Shown: piece after piece, positions 33,707-44,200 of the stretch
Position numbering within the stretch: position 1 is the first letter of the stretch
Layout of the letters: the number at the start of each line of letters is the position of its first letter
Assembly (NCBI GenBank): GCA_032622095.1
Contig: CP136061.1
Span: forward strand, 116,012,754-116,076,753
Direction of reading: 5' to 3'
Length of the DNA: 64,000 nt
Source: Siphonodentalium dalli
Lineage: Eukaryota > Mollusca > Scaphopoda > Gadilida > Siphonodentaliidae
Notes under the pieces: model-generated
Databases searched by the model: none
What the model was told of the DNA's origin: nothing
What the model saw: the letters and a program-made list of their open reading frames with translations, nothing else
Position numbers and translations under genes: made by a program

Positions 33707-33924
33707 TTCAAAAGCTGTAATTTTGTTATTACAAAAGTGGAGACATGGGTTTTTTTACTACAAAAGCTGGCGATTTGTATTACAAAAGCGGAGACCTCAC
33801 TTTACTACAAAAGCTGACGATTTTATTACAAAAGTGGTGAGGTACTTCAAAAGCTGGCGATTTTTACTTCAAAAGTAGAGACCTACTTCAAAAGTGGTCA
33901 GTTACTTCAAAAGCTGGCGTAACA
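33707..33924 (-). repeat. Terminal minisatellite, inner right end
   Basis: The CTTTTGAAGTA module in inverted orientation, ending 'gctggcgtaaca' at 33924. The sequence after it ('gagacttgaaagtttaac') matches 38533-38552 of the nested element's arm, so this end was itself inserted into an arm of the same family. Confidence 0.75.
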
Positions 33925-34359
33925 GAGACTTGAAAGTTTAACTTTTCCCTGCACAGCGACATAATGCCATCGAATCCATTATTTTATATACTCAATCATC
34001 AGAGGATATGTGAATCCAACGGTTTCCACATAACACATTACTGGTCCCCGTTTTTGAAGTAGCTGGCCACGTATGAGGTAGATCTAATACTTCGGTTATG
34101 TGACATAATTTCAATGGTCGAACTTTGTCGTTAATGTCGCCTTCCAGAGACGAATCTAATAAACCAAACATTTTCTGCTGTCCCTAACGCGTCTTTTCAG
34201 TCACCTAATTTCGAGGGTATGCATATGCAATTAATATCGCCGTCGAAAGTGAGGCCAAATATACCAACTATTTTCCGTTGGAACTAATACATCACCTAAT
34301 TTCGAGAAAATATATATGTTGTCATGTTACTGGACGGACAGAACGTCTTCAGACACACA
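33925..34359. other. Arm sequence of the outer element
   Basis: Diverged direct paralogue of 39075-39450 ('cataatgccatcgaatcc', 'ccttccagaga', 'caactattttccgttggaac'). It is followed at 40995 by its own continuation after removal of the nested element. Non-coding. Confidence 0.6.
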
Positions 34360-34639
34360 TGTTACGCCATCTTTTGAAGTAATTACCACTTTTGAAGTAG
34401 GTCTCCACCTTTGAAGTAAAAAACGCCAGCTTTTGAAGTAACTCACCACTTTTGTAATAAAATCGCCAGCTTTTGTAGCAAAGTGAGGTCTCCGCTTTTG
34501 AAGTAAAACACGCCAGATTTTGTAGTAAAAAACTAGGTCTCCACTTTTGTAATAACAAAATTACAGCTTTTGAAGTAAACTGACTCAATACATTTTGACG
34601 GGCGCGGAACGATTTTCATGACAAAGTCAACCCGATAAT

Positions 34640-35390
34640 CCATTGTGGCTATCGCCCATACGAGTGTGACTTGTGACTGAACATAGTTAGTGAGTCCAGT
34701 TTCGTGACAAAAGAATCCACACCGTTAATCGACTATACGAGTGTGACGTGGTTTGAATAGCTTTCAGTCATACCAACACAAGAGAAATCGCACAGTCAAT
34801 CGCCCATACGCGTGTGACGTGCACCAAAAGGCACTTAGTGAGTCCGGTTCCGTGACAAAAGAATCCACACCGGTAATCGACCATATGCATGTGACGTGGT
34901 TTGAATATCCTTCAGTCATATCAACACAAGATAAATCACACAGTCAATCGCCCATACGCGTGTGACGTGTACCAAAAGGCACTGAGTGAGTCCGGTTCGT
35001 GACAAAAGATTCCACACAGGTGATCGACCATACGAGTGTGACGTGGTTTGAATAGCCTCCAATCATACCAACACCAGAGAAATCACACAGTCAATCGCCC
35101 ATACACGTGTGACGTGTACCAGAAAGGCATTTAGTTAGTCCGGTTCCTTGCCTAAACATATGAGAACACATATAGGTGGTCAATCATACGAGTATGCAAT
35201 GTTGTTCCCAGTCTTTCCGTCAACCTGAGGATCCACACTGGTGAAAGACCTTATAGGTGCGACCTTTGTTAGAAGAAGTTCGCCGTGACCGTGAGTCTTA
35301 CAATATATAAGAGAATCCACGCTGGTGACAAGATGTGTGTCTGAAGACGTTCTGTCAGTCCAGTAACATGGCAACATGTATATTTCCTCA
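34640..35390 (+). pseudogene. Decayed zinc-finger array (left arm of nested element)
   Basis: About three 148-bp units plus finger remnants. The translated unit includes 'RPYACDVHQKALSESGS', i.e. the CDVC...F...L pattern with one Cys replaced, and 'KESTPVIDHMHVTWFEY'. No intact C2H2 finger remains. The array is the inverted partner of 39450-40730, where the unit has expanded to seven copies. Confidence 0.65.
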
Positions 35391-35790
35391 AAATTGGGGG
35401 ATGTGACAAATGTATCAGTTACAACGGAAAATAGTTGGTCTATTTGTCCTCTTCTTTGGAAGAACAGCCCTATGTCAAACTTCCAATTCGCAATGTTCCT
35501 GGTGCCAAAAGGTTCAGTCTCCTTTTTGTAATTTTATAGTCGATTATCAATAATGATAAATAAGTCCATTTTCTTAACGTGGTTCATTCTGATTGGCCAA
35601 CTATGAAACAAAGGACGAAAGTCCAGATGTCAGGTGATTAAGAATGTCATACAACAAGACACCGATTCTGCATAATTTCACGACTCATTGTCCCAGTTAG
35701 AATAATATTATCATGCACGTGCTACAGAATAATAAGTCAAAGATGTTCATTCAATTTATAACTGAAATACAATCTCCTTTGGACACTTTA
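35391..35790. other. Arm/interior boundary with empty MITE-D site
   Basis: 35425-35500 carries the host sequence that is split by the family D MITE at 28559. The rest (35500-35790) has short frames only; an N-terminal OTU catalytic motif was looked for and not found. Confidence 0.45.
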
Positions 35791-36942
35791 ATAACGAGAG
35801 ATAATGGTTCCTGGAATTACAAACTAAATTATTGATGGAACACCTATTCAATCCTTCATACCTGAAGAGAATGTAAATCGGTACATAGAACGAATGGCGC
35901 GTCAAGGGACATATGGAGACCATATCACTTTACAAAGAGTGGTTGAAATGTTCAATGTGAATTTTGTTGTACTGTCTGTCGCGGACTTGAACACACGACG
36001 ATCTTATCTCCCAGTGGAGTTTTTGATAGAGGAATTATGTCCATAATTCTCGCCATCTGCCTGAATGACATGGCGAGCATTATGTGAGTCTCTCTGGTTT
36101 GGTCAGCGATGCTGTCAACTCAGATGATCAGTGACAGCATGGCGATTTAGCAGCTTGTATCAAGGATGATGAGATATCGAGCACAACAGGAAGAGCTGAA
36201 CTGAACAAAGCAAACGAAACGGCAATAACACATGGGGAGACGGGAATTGGAGTGGTGCATGATGAAGATAAGATGTTGACTGAATCAGCAAAAGTTGGAC
36301 ATGACAGAGCAAGCAAAAGAGTATTAGTGCATGGGGAGACGGGAAGTGGAGATGCGCATAGTAAAGAATGGATGTTAATAGAATCAGCAAAAATTAGACC
36401 TGAGTTAGACAGAGTAAGGGAAATAGCAATTGTACGTGTGAAGAAGGGGAGTAGAGTGGCGTGTAATGAAGATGACAATTGTACTGAATCATCAAGCATT
36501 GGACCTGACAAATCAAGAGAAACAGCAAAAGTACACGACGAGAAGGGTAGTGGAGTGGAACGCAATGAAGATGCTATGTTGACAGAATCAGCGAAATCTA
36601 TACCCAAAGTAATAGAAAGAGTAATAGTACACACGGAGAAGGTACGTCGAGGGGGGGCATAGTGACGATGAATCAGCGATCATTAGACCGGGCAGGGTAA
36701 GGAAAATAGCAATAGTACCTGGCAAGAATGGCAGTAGAGTGGTGAGTAATAACGATGAAATTTGTACTGAATTAGCAATCGCAAGCAGAGCGGCAATAGT
36801 ACAAGGGGAGAATGCAAGTGGGGTGGCGCGTAATGAATACGCAATATCAGAATCAGCAAAACAAGTTGAACCTGACAGAGTAAGCGAAAGAGATATAGTA
36901 CATGTGGAACATGGACGTGGAGTGGCGCGTAATGGAGATTAG
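35791..36942 (+). pseudogene. OTU-protease-like fragment with 33-35-residue repeats
   Basis: At 35891-35935 the translation reads 'RMARQGTYGDHITLQ', then 'FNVNFVVLS'; in another frame, at 36069-36092, 'HGEHYVSL'. A 'GTxGDHI.LQA..' segment and a 'GEHYxS' segment bearing the catalytic His are the second half of the OTU cysteine-protease domain. The Cys motif was not seen. Downstream the frame encodes three to four repeats of 33-35 residues keyed by 'ESAK', 'V(H/R)...G.G' and 'RNED'. Stops and frame changes (about 36067, 36118, 36662) indicate decay. OTU domains occur in several eukaryotic transposons, which fits its place inside one. Confidence 0.55.
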
Positions 36943-37328
36943 ATGTACACGCATGTTCTCATATTGCCTCCTGAGATACATGAACTAGTACTCGAGTATA
37001 TTCTACTAGGTGATGTAAGCCATGCAGGCAGATTGAGCCTGGTGTGCAGTATGTACAATGACATCGTTGCTCGTTTCTTATGGAAATGTTCAAATGGACT
37101 TTGAATGTGGGTCCGAGTTTGGTGTCGGATTTGAAACTAAACGATGAGAAGAACACCATCTCTGTTGCGTGTATCATGAGGAAAGCGGGCAAGTCAAGTG
37201 GACTGGTATTGACACTCAAGTCATACATATCTTCAAGGAGGAGAGGGTGGTGTGCATACATCAAACTTGCTCGCATGCAAAGCAGAGGACCAGGGTGGTT
37301 CCGAATTGTTGAACTAAACTGGAAGTAA
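36943..37328 (+). pseudogene. F-box-like frame
   Basis: Begins at an ATG immediately after the stop of the preceding frame. Residues 8-45 read 'LPPEIHELVLEYILLGDVS'...'LSLVCSMYNDIV', matching the F-box pattern LPxEi...iL..L...d......VC..w..iv. A stop at 37102-37104 closes this frame, but an overlapping frame (37080-37328) continues for about 80 residues, suggesting a single frameshift. F-boxes recruit substrates to SCF ubiquitin ligases through Skp1; next to an OTU-like deubiquitinase fragment this suggests ubiquitin-related cargo. Activity is not expected. Confidence 0.5.
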
Positions 37329-37663
37329 CTGATAGCCAGACCGGCAAGGTATAGTCTTCATCTTACTGGCAACGCAAGAATGTCTCAATCTCCGTTTCTA
37401 TCTTCATTGGTTCAGGAGAAGCACTCGTTCGTTCAATTGATCATTTATTTCGTTATATATGTTTATTTAGGTCCATTTCCAGTATTTCTCAAGTTGAGTG
37501 TTGCAACAGTGTTGAGCTTTCGTTATTTTATGCAAACATATGGTATTGTTTACAAGAAAAAGAAAACATGGTAACATATTAAGAACATTATCGAGTATTT
37601 TTAAAATACATTAAATTAGAACCACGTTTTTTGAAAACCAATATAGGCCAACTTCTCGTATGA

Positions 37664-37924
37664 GACATTAGCACAAATAATTTAGAAATTGTAAGAGGCA
37701 GATACTTTGGATTAATATATGTAAACTGTGTAAGACATTATTTATATAGAATCAGGACATGGCTTGAGGAACGTTTCTGGGCGAACTGTGAAGTTGATTT
37801 ATTATATATTGGCTTCAGTAAACGTGAATCAGTGGACGAATTTGCATGGCTGGTGGATTTAGAGATCTGGCATATTACTAAAAATATAAGACTTTTTTTT
37901 ATAAACTACACACTTCAAGATTAA
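37664..37924 (+). other. Unrecognised 86-codon open frame without ATG
   Basis: Open from after a TGA at 37661 to the TAA at 37922. The peptide looks non-random: 'GRYFGLIYVNCVRHYLYRIR', 'WLEERFWANCEVD', 'ESVDEFAWLVDLEIWH', rich in aromatic and charged residues. It lies downstream of the F-box-like frame inside the nested element and could be the remnant of one of its proteins or an exon. No family is recognised, and there is no start codon. Confidence 0.3.
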
Positions 37925-38546
37925 AACTAATTGGGGAAATATAAGTGCATGCAATATTCGGATCAGCGACCATTAACAATATAGACTACCAACTAGAATA
38001 TGTACCTATATATATTGTGTTTTGATATGTGTGTTTTGTTGTGTTCTGTGATATCTCAAAATAATTCATCATTGTTTTTATGTTATGTTATCAGTCCGTG
38101 AGACACCTCAACCTTCCCTGACTATAGTACACCACTTAGTCTGACCCCAATTGATAGGTGCAACATAGCAATAGTAAATATGTATACCATCATATATTGT
38201 CTTCATGATAGAATATTGATTTCATTTATTGACCACAATATACAAAACAGATTCAGAAAGCAGAATTATTGATGTGGATGAGAGGCGATAAGGGATCAAG
38301 CCATGCAATATTATACATAACTATTCAAGAATTATAGCGTCTAAGGGGAGGTTGAGGATAAATTTGACTAATTATTATTTAACTACATCAACAACATCGT
38401 TCCATTCATTCTTAATTTTGTTATGCGTTTCATTTTGTATTGCTGTGCCTGACAATAAAATAATTAATTGTATTCGTATATTGTGTTGAATAAATTTTGA
38501 AAGGAGACTGAACCTTTTGGCATCAAGAACATTGAGATTTGAATGT
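37925..38546. other. Right interior/arm sequence of nested element
   Basis: 38090-38540 is the inverted counterpart of about 29700-29880 and 30408-30690 ('gttatcagtcc', 'gcctgacaataa', 'aggagactgaacc'). No gene. Confidence 0.45.
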
Positions 38547-38550
38547 TTAA

Positions 38551-39070
38551 AGGTGGATTATCTCTTTGTAAACATATACTATATAGTTACCGGGGTATAA
38601 AATATTAGATTTGAATCGAAGACTCCTGTCCGGAAATGCTCCTATCGATTAATATTAATTTTATTTCGAATATTTTCTGGTCTAAAAAGGTGTGTTTGTT
38701 CAGCTAACGAACAATAGTGGTTACTGTTAACAGAGACCAGATATTACATTGTGCAATTTTGTCACAAATAAACGTTAATTATACTCATTATCGCTTATAT
38801 CTGTGGAACAAAACAATACAAACAACCAATCTGTGACATTTGACATTCGTTGCGTAGCCGTAGGAACAGCCCAGTGCTCTATATCGCAATACGGTCTCAT
38901 CCGAATGGTCGGTTCTAAAAATAGTAACATAAATGGGCCCGATTTAATATTCGAAATAAAATCAATATTAATTGATAGAAGCTTTTCCGGACATAGGTCT
39001 TCAGTTCATATCTATTATTTTATACCCACGCAACTATTTAAAAAAAATTATTTAAAGACATAATCCATCT
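38551..39070 (+). mobile_element. TTAA MITE family A, copy 5
   Basis: 520 bp between TTAA at 38547-38550 and 39071-39074. The paralogous arm at 33930-33950 ('ttgaaagtttaacttttccc') has the TTAA uninterrupted, an empty-site confirmation. Confidence 0.87.
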
Positions 39071-39449
39071 TTAACTTTCCCTGTATAGCGACATAATGCC
39101 ATCGAATCCGTTATTTTATATACTCAATCATCAGAGTGTATGTGAACCCAACGGTTTCCACACAACACATTACTGGCTCCCGTGATTTATAGCTGGCCAC
39201 GTTTGACGTAGTTATAATACTTCGGTTATGTGACATAACTTTAATGATTGAAAATTGTTGTTAATGTCGCCTTCCAGAGATGAATCTAATAAACCAAACA
39301 TTTTCTGCTGTCCCTAACGCGTCGGGTCACCTAATTTCGAGGGTACGAATATGCAATTAAAAGTAAAGGCCAATAATAAATATACCAACTATTTTCCGTT
39401 GGAACTAATACATCACCTAATTTCGAGAAACTATATATGTCGTCATGTT

Positions 39450-40730
39450 ACTGGACTGACAGAAGGTATTCAGTCTTGTCTGACTCAATGTAACATCGAA
39501 CTTCTGACAACGGTCGCACTTGTAAGGGCATTCAATAGTGTGGGTTGTCAGGCTGACTGGGAACAATCTTATATACTCGTATGATTGATCACCTATGTGT
39601 GTTCATATGCTTAGGCAGGGAAACGGACTCACTAAATGCCGTTCGGTACACGTCACACTTATATGGGCGATTGACTCTATAAATTATCTTCTGCTGTTAT
39701 GACTGAAGGCTATTCGAACCACATCACATGCATATGGTCGATTACCGGTGTGGATTCTTTTGTCACGGAACCGGACTCACTAAGTGCCTTTTGGTACACG
39801 TCACACGCGTATGGGCGATTGACTGTGATTTTCCCTTGTGTTGGTATGACTGAAGGATATTCGAACCTCGTCACATGCATATGGTCGATTACCGGTGTGG
39901 ATTCTTTTGTCACGGAACCGGACTCTCTAAGTGCCTTTTGGTACACGTCACACGCGTATGGGCGATTGACCGTGTGATTTCTCTTGTGTTGGTATGACTG
40001 AAGGATATTCGAACCTCGTCACATGCATATGGTCGATTACCAGTGTGGATTCTTTTGTCACGGAACCGGACTCACTAAGTGCCCTTTGGTACACGTCACA
40101 TGCGTATGGGCGATTGACTGCGTGACTTATCTTGTGTTGGTATGACTGAAGGATATTCGAACCACGTCACATGCATATGGTCAATTACCGGTGTGGATTC
40201 TTTTGTCACGGAACCGGACTCACTAAGTGCCTTTTGGTACACGTCACACGCGTATGGGCGATTGACTGTGTGATTTCTCTTGTGTTGGTATGACTGAAGG
40301 ATATTCGAACCACGTCATATGCATATGGTCGATTACCGGTGTGGATTCTTTTGTCACGGAACCGGACTCACTAAGTGCCCTTTGGTACACGTCACATGCG
40401 TATGGGCGATTGACTGCGTGACTTCTCTTGTGTTGGTATGACTGAAGGATATTCGAACCACGTCACATGCATATGGTCAATTACCGGTGTGGATTCTTTT
40501 GTCACGGAACGGACTCACTAAGTGCCTTTTGGTACACGTCACATGCGTATGGGCGATTGACTGATTTCTCTTGTGTTGTTATGACTGAAGGATATTCGAA
40601 CCACGTCACACTCGTATGGTCGATTAACGGTGTGGATTCTTTTGTCACGGAACTGGACTCACTAAATATATTCAGTCACAAGTCACACTCGTATGGGCGA
40701 TAGCCACAATGGATTATCGGGTTGACTTTG
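39450..40730 (-). pseudogene. Seven-unit decayed zinc-finger tandem array
   Basis: Units of 147-148 bp at anchors 39744, 39891, 40039, 40187, 40335, 40483 and 40626 ('accggtgtggattcttttgt'). On the minus strand each reads 'NRPYACDVYQKALSESGSV' then 'KESTPVIDHMHVT.FEYPS'. The Cys/His ligands are largely lost, so these are amplified finger fossils. In units 3-6 two variants alternate ('ccctttgg...cacatgcg' vs 'ccttttgg...cacacgcg'), a two-unit higher-order repeat. Confidence 0.7.
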
Positions 40731-40773
40731 TCATGAAAATCGATCAGCGCCCGTCAAAATGTATTGAATCAGT

Positions 40774-40994
40774 TTACTTCAAAAGCTGTAATTTTGTTAT
40801 TACAAAAGTGGAGACCTAGTTTTTTTACTACAAAAGCTGGCGTTTTTTACTTCAAAAGCGGAGACCTCACTTTACTACAAAAGCTGGCGATTTTATTACA
40901 AAAGTGGTGAGTTACTTCAAAAGCTGGCGTTTTTTACTTCAAAAGTGGAGACCTACTTCAAAAGTGGTCAGTTACTTCAAAAGCTGGCGTAACA
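40774..40994 (-). repeat. Terminal minisatellite, right end of nested element
   Basis: Inverted CTTTTGAAGTA module, the same unit order as 34360-34580, ending 'gctggcgtaaca' at 40994. Confidence 0.8.
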
Positions 40995-41004
40995 CACACA
41001 TCCG

Positions 41005-41420
41005 GTGGATTCTCATGTCCTGTCTGACTCAATGTCACATCGAACTTCTTCTGGCAAACATCGCACTTGTAAGGGCGTTCACCAGTGTGGGTTGTCAGAC
41101 TGACTGGGAACAATCTTACATACTCGTATGATTTCAAGATCACCTATGTGTGTTCTCATATGCTTAGGCAGGGAACCGGACTCAATAAATGCCTTCTGGT
41201 ACACGTCACACTTGTATGGGCGATCGACTGTGGGTTATCTTCTGTGCTGGTATGACTGAAAGCTATTGGGCACACGTCACACTCGTATGGTCGACTACAG
41301 GGTGTGGATTCTTTTGTCAGGGAACCGGACTCTCCAAATTCTTTCGGCACGGGTCACACTCGTATGGGCGATAGCCGCTATGGATTACCGGGTTGACTTT
41401 GTCATGAAAATCGTCCAGCG
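41005..41420 (-). pseudogene. Zinc-finger units, right arm of outer element
   Basis: Contains one of the best-kept finger starts: 'HTGERPYKCDVCQKKF' (about 41050-41100), a canonical linker plus C-x2-C, but no paired His follows in frame. Neighbouring units are frame-broken ('RPYECDVCPIAFSHTS' at about 41270). It shows that the arms derive from a genuine C2H2 gene. Confidence 0.65.
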
Positions 41421-41443
41421 CCCGTAAAAATGTATTGAGTATT

Positions 41444-41665
41444 TACTTCAAAAGCTTAAATTTTTTTATTACAAAAGTGGAGACATGGTTTTTTTTTACT
41501 ACAAAAGTTGGCGTTTTTTACTACAAAAGCGGAGACCTCACTTTACTACAAAAGCTGGCGATTTTATTACAAAAGTGGTGAGGTACTTCAAAAGCTGGCG
41601 ATTTTTACTTCAAAAGTGGAGACCTACTTCAAAAGTGGTCAGTTACTTCAAAAGCTGGCGTAACA
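41444..41665 (-). repeat. Terminal minisatellite, right end of outer element
   Basis: Inverted CTTTTGAAGTA module ending 'gctggcgtaaca', followed directly by TAGTT and the continuation of repeat X. Confidence 0.82.
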
Positions 41666-42669
41666 TAGTTTGCTCAATATATTACGCCGCTGAGTCGTTG
41701 AATTTGAATATGGCACTATATTAAATTTGCATCAATGGACAAATGTTACACACTTCCCTGGTTTAATACATAGCTGTGAGGTGAGATATCTCCGCACGTT
41801 TTACTTCGCATGGCAACAATTGTCGAGATGTGGGTTGTGTAATAAGAGGAGATGAGTTTTAGGTGCAGGGTAACAACACTGATTATAGATTTCTTGCCAA
41901 ATCCGGACGTGCTGAATACTCAAGCAGTCGTTCATGTCAGACAATCCCCGTTGATTTCCGGGATCAATGTGTTCATAAACATATGAGCGACATTGATAGT
42001 GACGTCACGTTACGTTACATTCATAGGTTTATGAACACATTGACTCGGGCGAGTCTACCGTAAAGCTATGGGGAAATCGGAAGCGATATTAGGTTTATGT
42101 AAATATAAACCAATAACTGAAGTCGACAGGTCATAAAAAGCTATGAACACCTACGTCACATCTAGCCGATCGTGTGAAAGCGCTCGCTGCGTGGTATGCA
42201 CTTCACAAAACGCTATGAACCCCATACATGTTACATTAAGCCGATCGTGTGCACGCGCTCGCTGCGCGTTCGTTACTGTGAGACTGCATGTTGGAATTTG
42301 AACAATAATATGTTACTTACAGCTGTTTTTGTAGTTTTGACAAGTTGTTCAAATTATTAATGTTCTATTAAAATGTACTGGTTTATGATTATAAGGAATG
42401 ACTTGCAGATCGATTGGGGTCATTGATTTTGACCGACAGAGTACGGTAATTAAACAAAGTTCGCGTGAAACACACTGCATGTTTCTTTACTCTGCCGGTC
42501 AAAATCCAATGACCCCAATCGATCTGCAAGTCATTTCTTAAATAAACTTCATTTGCGTCATATCTTATTTACGAATATTACAATGGTGCGTATTTTGACT
42601 GCGATTTGCCACACAATCGACGCATTTGATGGATGCACATGCTAACATTTCGATATCCGACCATAAGCA
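41666..42669 (+). repeat. Repeat X, copy 2, right part
   Basis: Resumes X exactly after the duplicated TAGTT and runs to 'ccgaccataag'. Very similar to 26637-27635, including the foldback at about 42393-42539. A few small indels separate the copies (e.g. 'gaccaaaacaa' present only in copy 1). Confidence 0.82.
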
Positions 42670-42870
42670 TGTTACGCCAGGTTTTGATGTAACTGGCGAC
42701 TTTTGGTGCACCTAAACGAGTTTTGATGTAAAATCGCCAGCTTTTGATGTAACTAATGAGTTTTGATTTAAACTCGCCATCTTTTGATGTAAAATAAGGC
42801 CACCTTTTAAAAAATAAAATCTCCAGCCTTTGATGAAAACAGTTTTTTGAAGTATAGAAACGCCAGCTTT
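42670..42870 (+). repeat. Variant terminal minisatellite (another left end)
   Basis: Begins TGTTACGCCAGGTTTTGATG. Units use 'cttttgatgta' in place of 'cttttgaagta'. It abuts the end of repeat X copy 2. No matching right end lies within the window, so this is a diverged half element or one whose right arm has been lost. Confidence 0.6.
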
Positions 42871-42874
42871 TGAG

Positions 42875-43470
42875 GCAAAATCACCAGTCGATTTTGGACA
42901 CATTTTGTGTGTCAGAATTGAATTCAGTCATATCTGGAGTCAGACCATGCACAAGGGGACCCACACGGTATCGCCCATACGAGTGTGACTTGTGTCAGAC
43001 GGAATTCGGTCATATGTGGAGTCTGGTCATGCATAAAGAGGACCAACATCAGCGATCGACCATACGAATTTGTCATGTGCCATAAGCTATTTGGCGATTC
43101 CGAAATCCTGACAACACACGACATAATTCACACCGGCGATCGCCCATATACGCGTGTGACATGTGTCAGAAAGAATTCAGTCAAATCTGGAGTCTGACAA
43201 TGCATAAGTGGACCTACATGCACACCGACGTTCGCCCATATTGGTGTGTGGCGTGTGTCATATACAAGACATTTCAATTCCGAAAAGCTGACAACACACA
43301 CGAGAATTCACACCGTGGATCGCCCAGACGACTGACGTGGCTATGGATCAGTCACACCGCAAGTCTATATAAACAGACTCCACATTAGCAATCGACCATA
43401 CGAGTGTGAGGTATGTCGGAAGGCGTTTAATAAATCAGTAAAACCTGGCAGATCACATGCGAATCCACTT
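42875..43470 (+). pseudogene. C2H2 zinc-finger array, frame-broken
   Basis: Better preserved than the other arrays. One full finger is visible: 'CDLCQTEFGHMWSLVMHKEDQH' in two parts, CDLC...F...L..H....H, preceded by 'RPYE'. Other units give 'HTGDRPYTRVTCVRKNS', 'MCHKLFGDSEILTTHDIIH' and 'CQKEFSQIWSLTMHK'. Frame changes occur between nearly every finger. About five fingers remain; the parent gene family is not identifiable beyond C2H2. Confidence 0.65.
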
Positions 43471-44200
43471 CATGACCCCAAATAGTAGCCGAGCAATAAT
43501 TACTAACACTTATAGTGTGCGTTCCTATATAGTACAGTAACACACTGTTTCTGTGTGTTGAATTCGCATAACGACCCAACATCTTTTGTATGTGTCAGAC
43601 GGCCGTTAATGGTTTGACACACTCAATAATAGCCCGACCCTTACATCATTAGCTAGACGTCACCTAATATTGACGACAACAGTAGTAATAACATGAACCT
43701 GTCGGGCAATTGTGGTGTATTAGTGTCCCACTAGAAATGGTTAACGGCCTTCGAGCTTATTGTTTTTCATCGACTTCGTCTTGGGCCGCCTATAAGCTCT
43801 TGGACCGTTAAACATTCCTGTTGGACCATTAATACACCTCATTAATGCACGTGCAAGGTCATGTTATTGTTATATTATTAAATCCTTATATGGATGGTGT
43901 ACCTACTTGGTGTTCATCGCCAACACACCTATTAAAAACGACTCCATATCATGTGGCCACCCTTACGGATGCGTGTTTTATTTTTTAGTAAATGGGTATA
44001 TTTAGTAAATAGGTATTTAGTTATTTTGTTGAGTTTTTTTGTACTTATAAATAAAAAATAGTTCATTTGTTCAGTGGGCATGTGAGGCCTGACAAACGCA
44101 TGGGCGGTATCTGACATCATAATTGCCAAGATAAATTCGTGTTTGGGATTTTTTGTTGCTATCAGTGCATCAGCATACTATCACTTGTCCTTTTAAATAT
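43471..44200. other. Unassigned sequence with one small hairpin
   Basis: 43741-43812 has the inverted 'aacggccttcgagcttat' / 'ataagctcttggaccgtt'. The remainder has no recognised gene or repeat. Confidence 0.4.

Larger units (their letters stand above)
34360..40994. mobile_element. Nested second element of the same family, with cargo frames
   Basis: Left end TGTTACGCCATCTTTTGAAG, right end '...gctggcgtaaca'. Flanked by CACACA on both sides (34354-34359, 40995-41000; the exact length is ambiguous because of CA repetition). Arms: minisatellite, zinc-finger units, and arm sequence. The centre holds an OTU-like fragment, a repeat-tailed frame, an F-box-like frame and an unknown open frame, plus one family A MITE (38551-39070). 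About 6.6 kb; no transposase recognised. Confidence 0.7.
27772..41665. mobile_element. 13.9-kb composite element with long zinc-finger/minisatellite terminal repeats
   Basis: Left end TGTTACGCCAGCTTTTGAAG, right end the complement. Flanked by TAGTT on both sides (27767-27771, 41666-41670), and repeat X reads continuously across once the element is removed. Each arm consists of a CTTTTGAAGTA minisatellite and decayed C2H2 finger units, followed by family-specific sequence. A second member (34360-40994) is nested in the right arm; a further right end at 33924 implies a third insertion, whose left end may have been lost by recombination between arms. Three family A MITEs and a family D MITE have inserted. 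No transposase was recognised. Confidence 0.75.

Noticed and set aside
34640-41420. A functional multi-finger C2H2 protein
   Set aside because: Cys/His ligands are missing in most units and frames change between units; only isolated finger starts are canonical.
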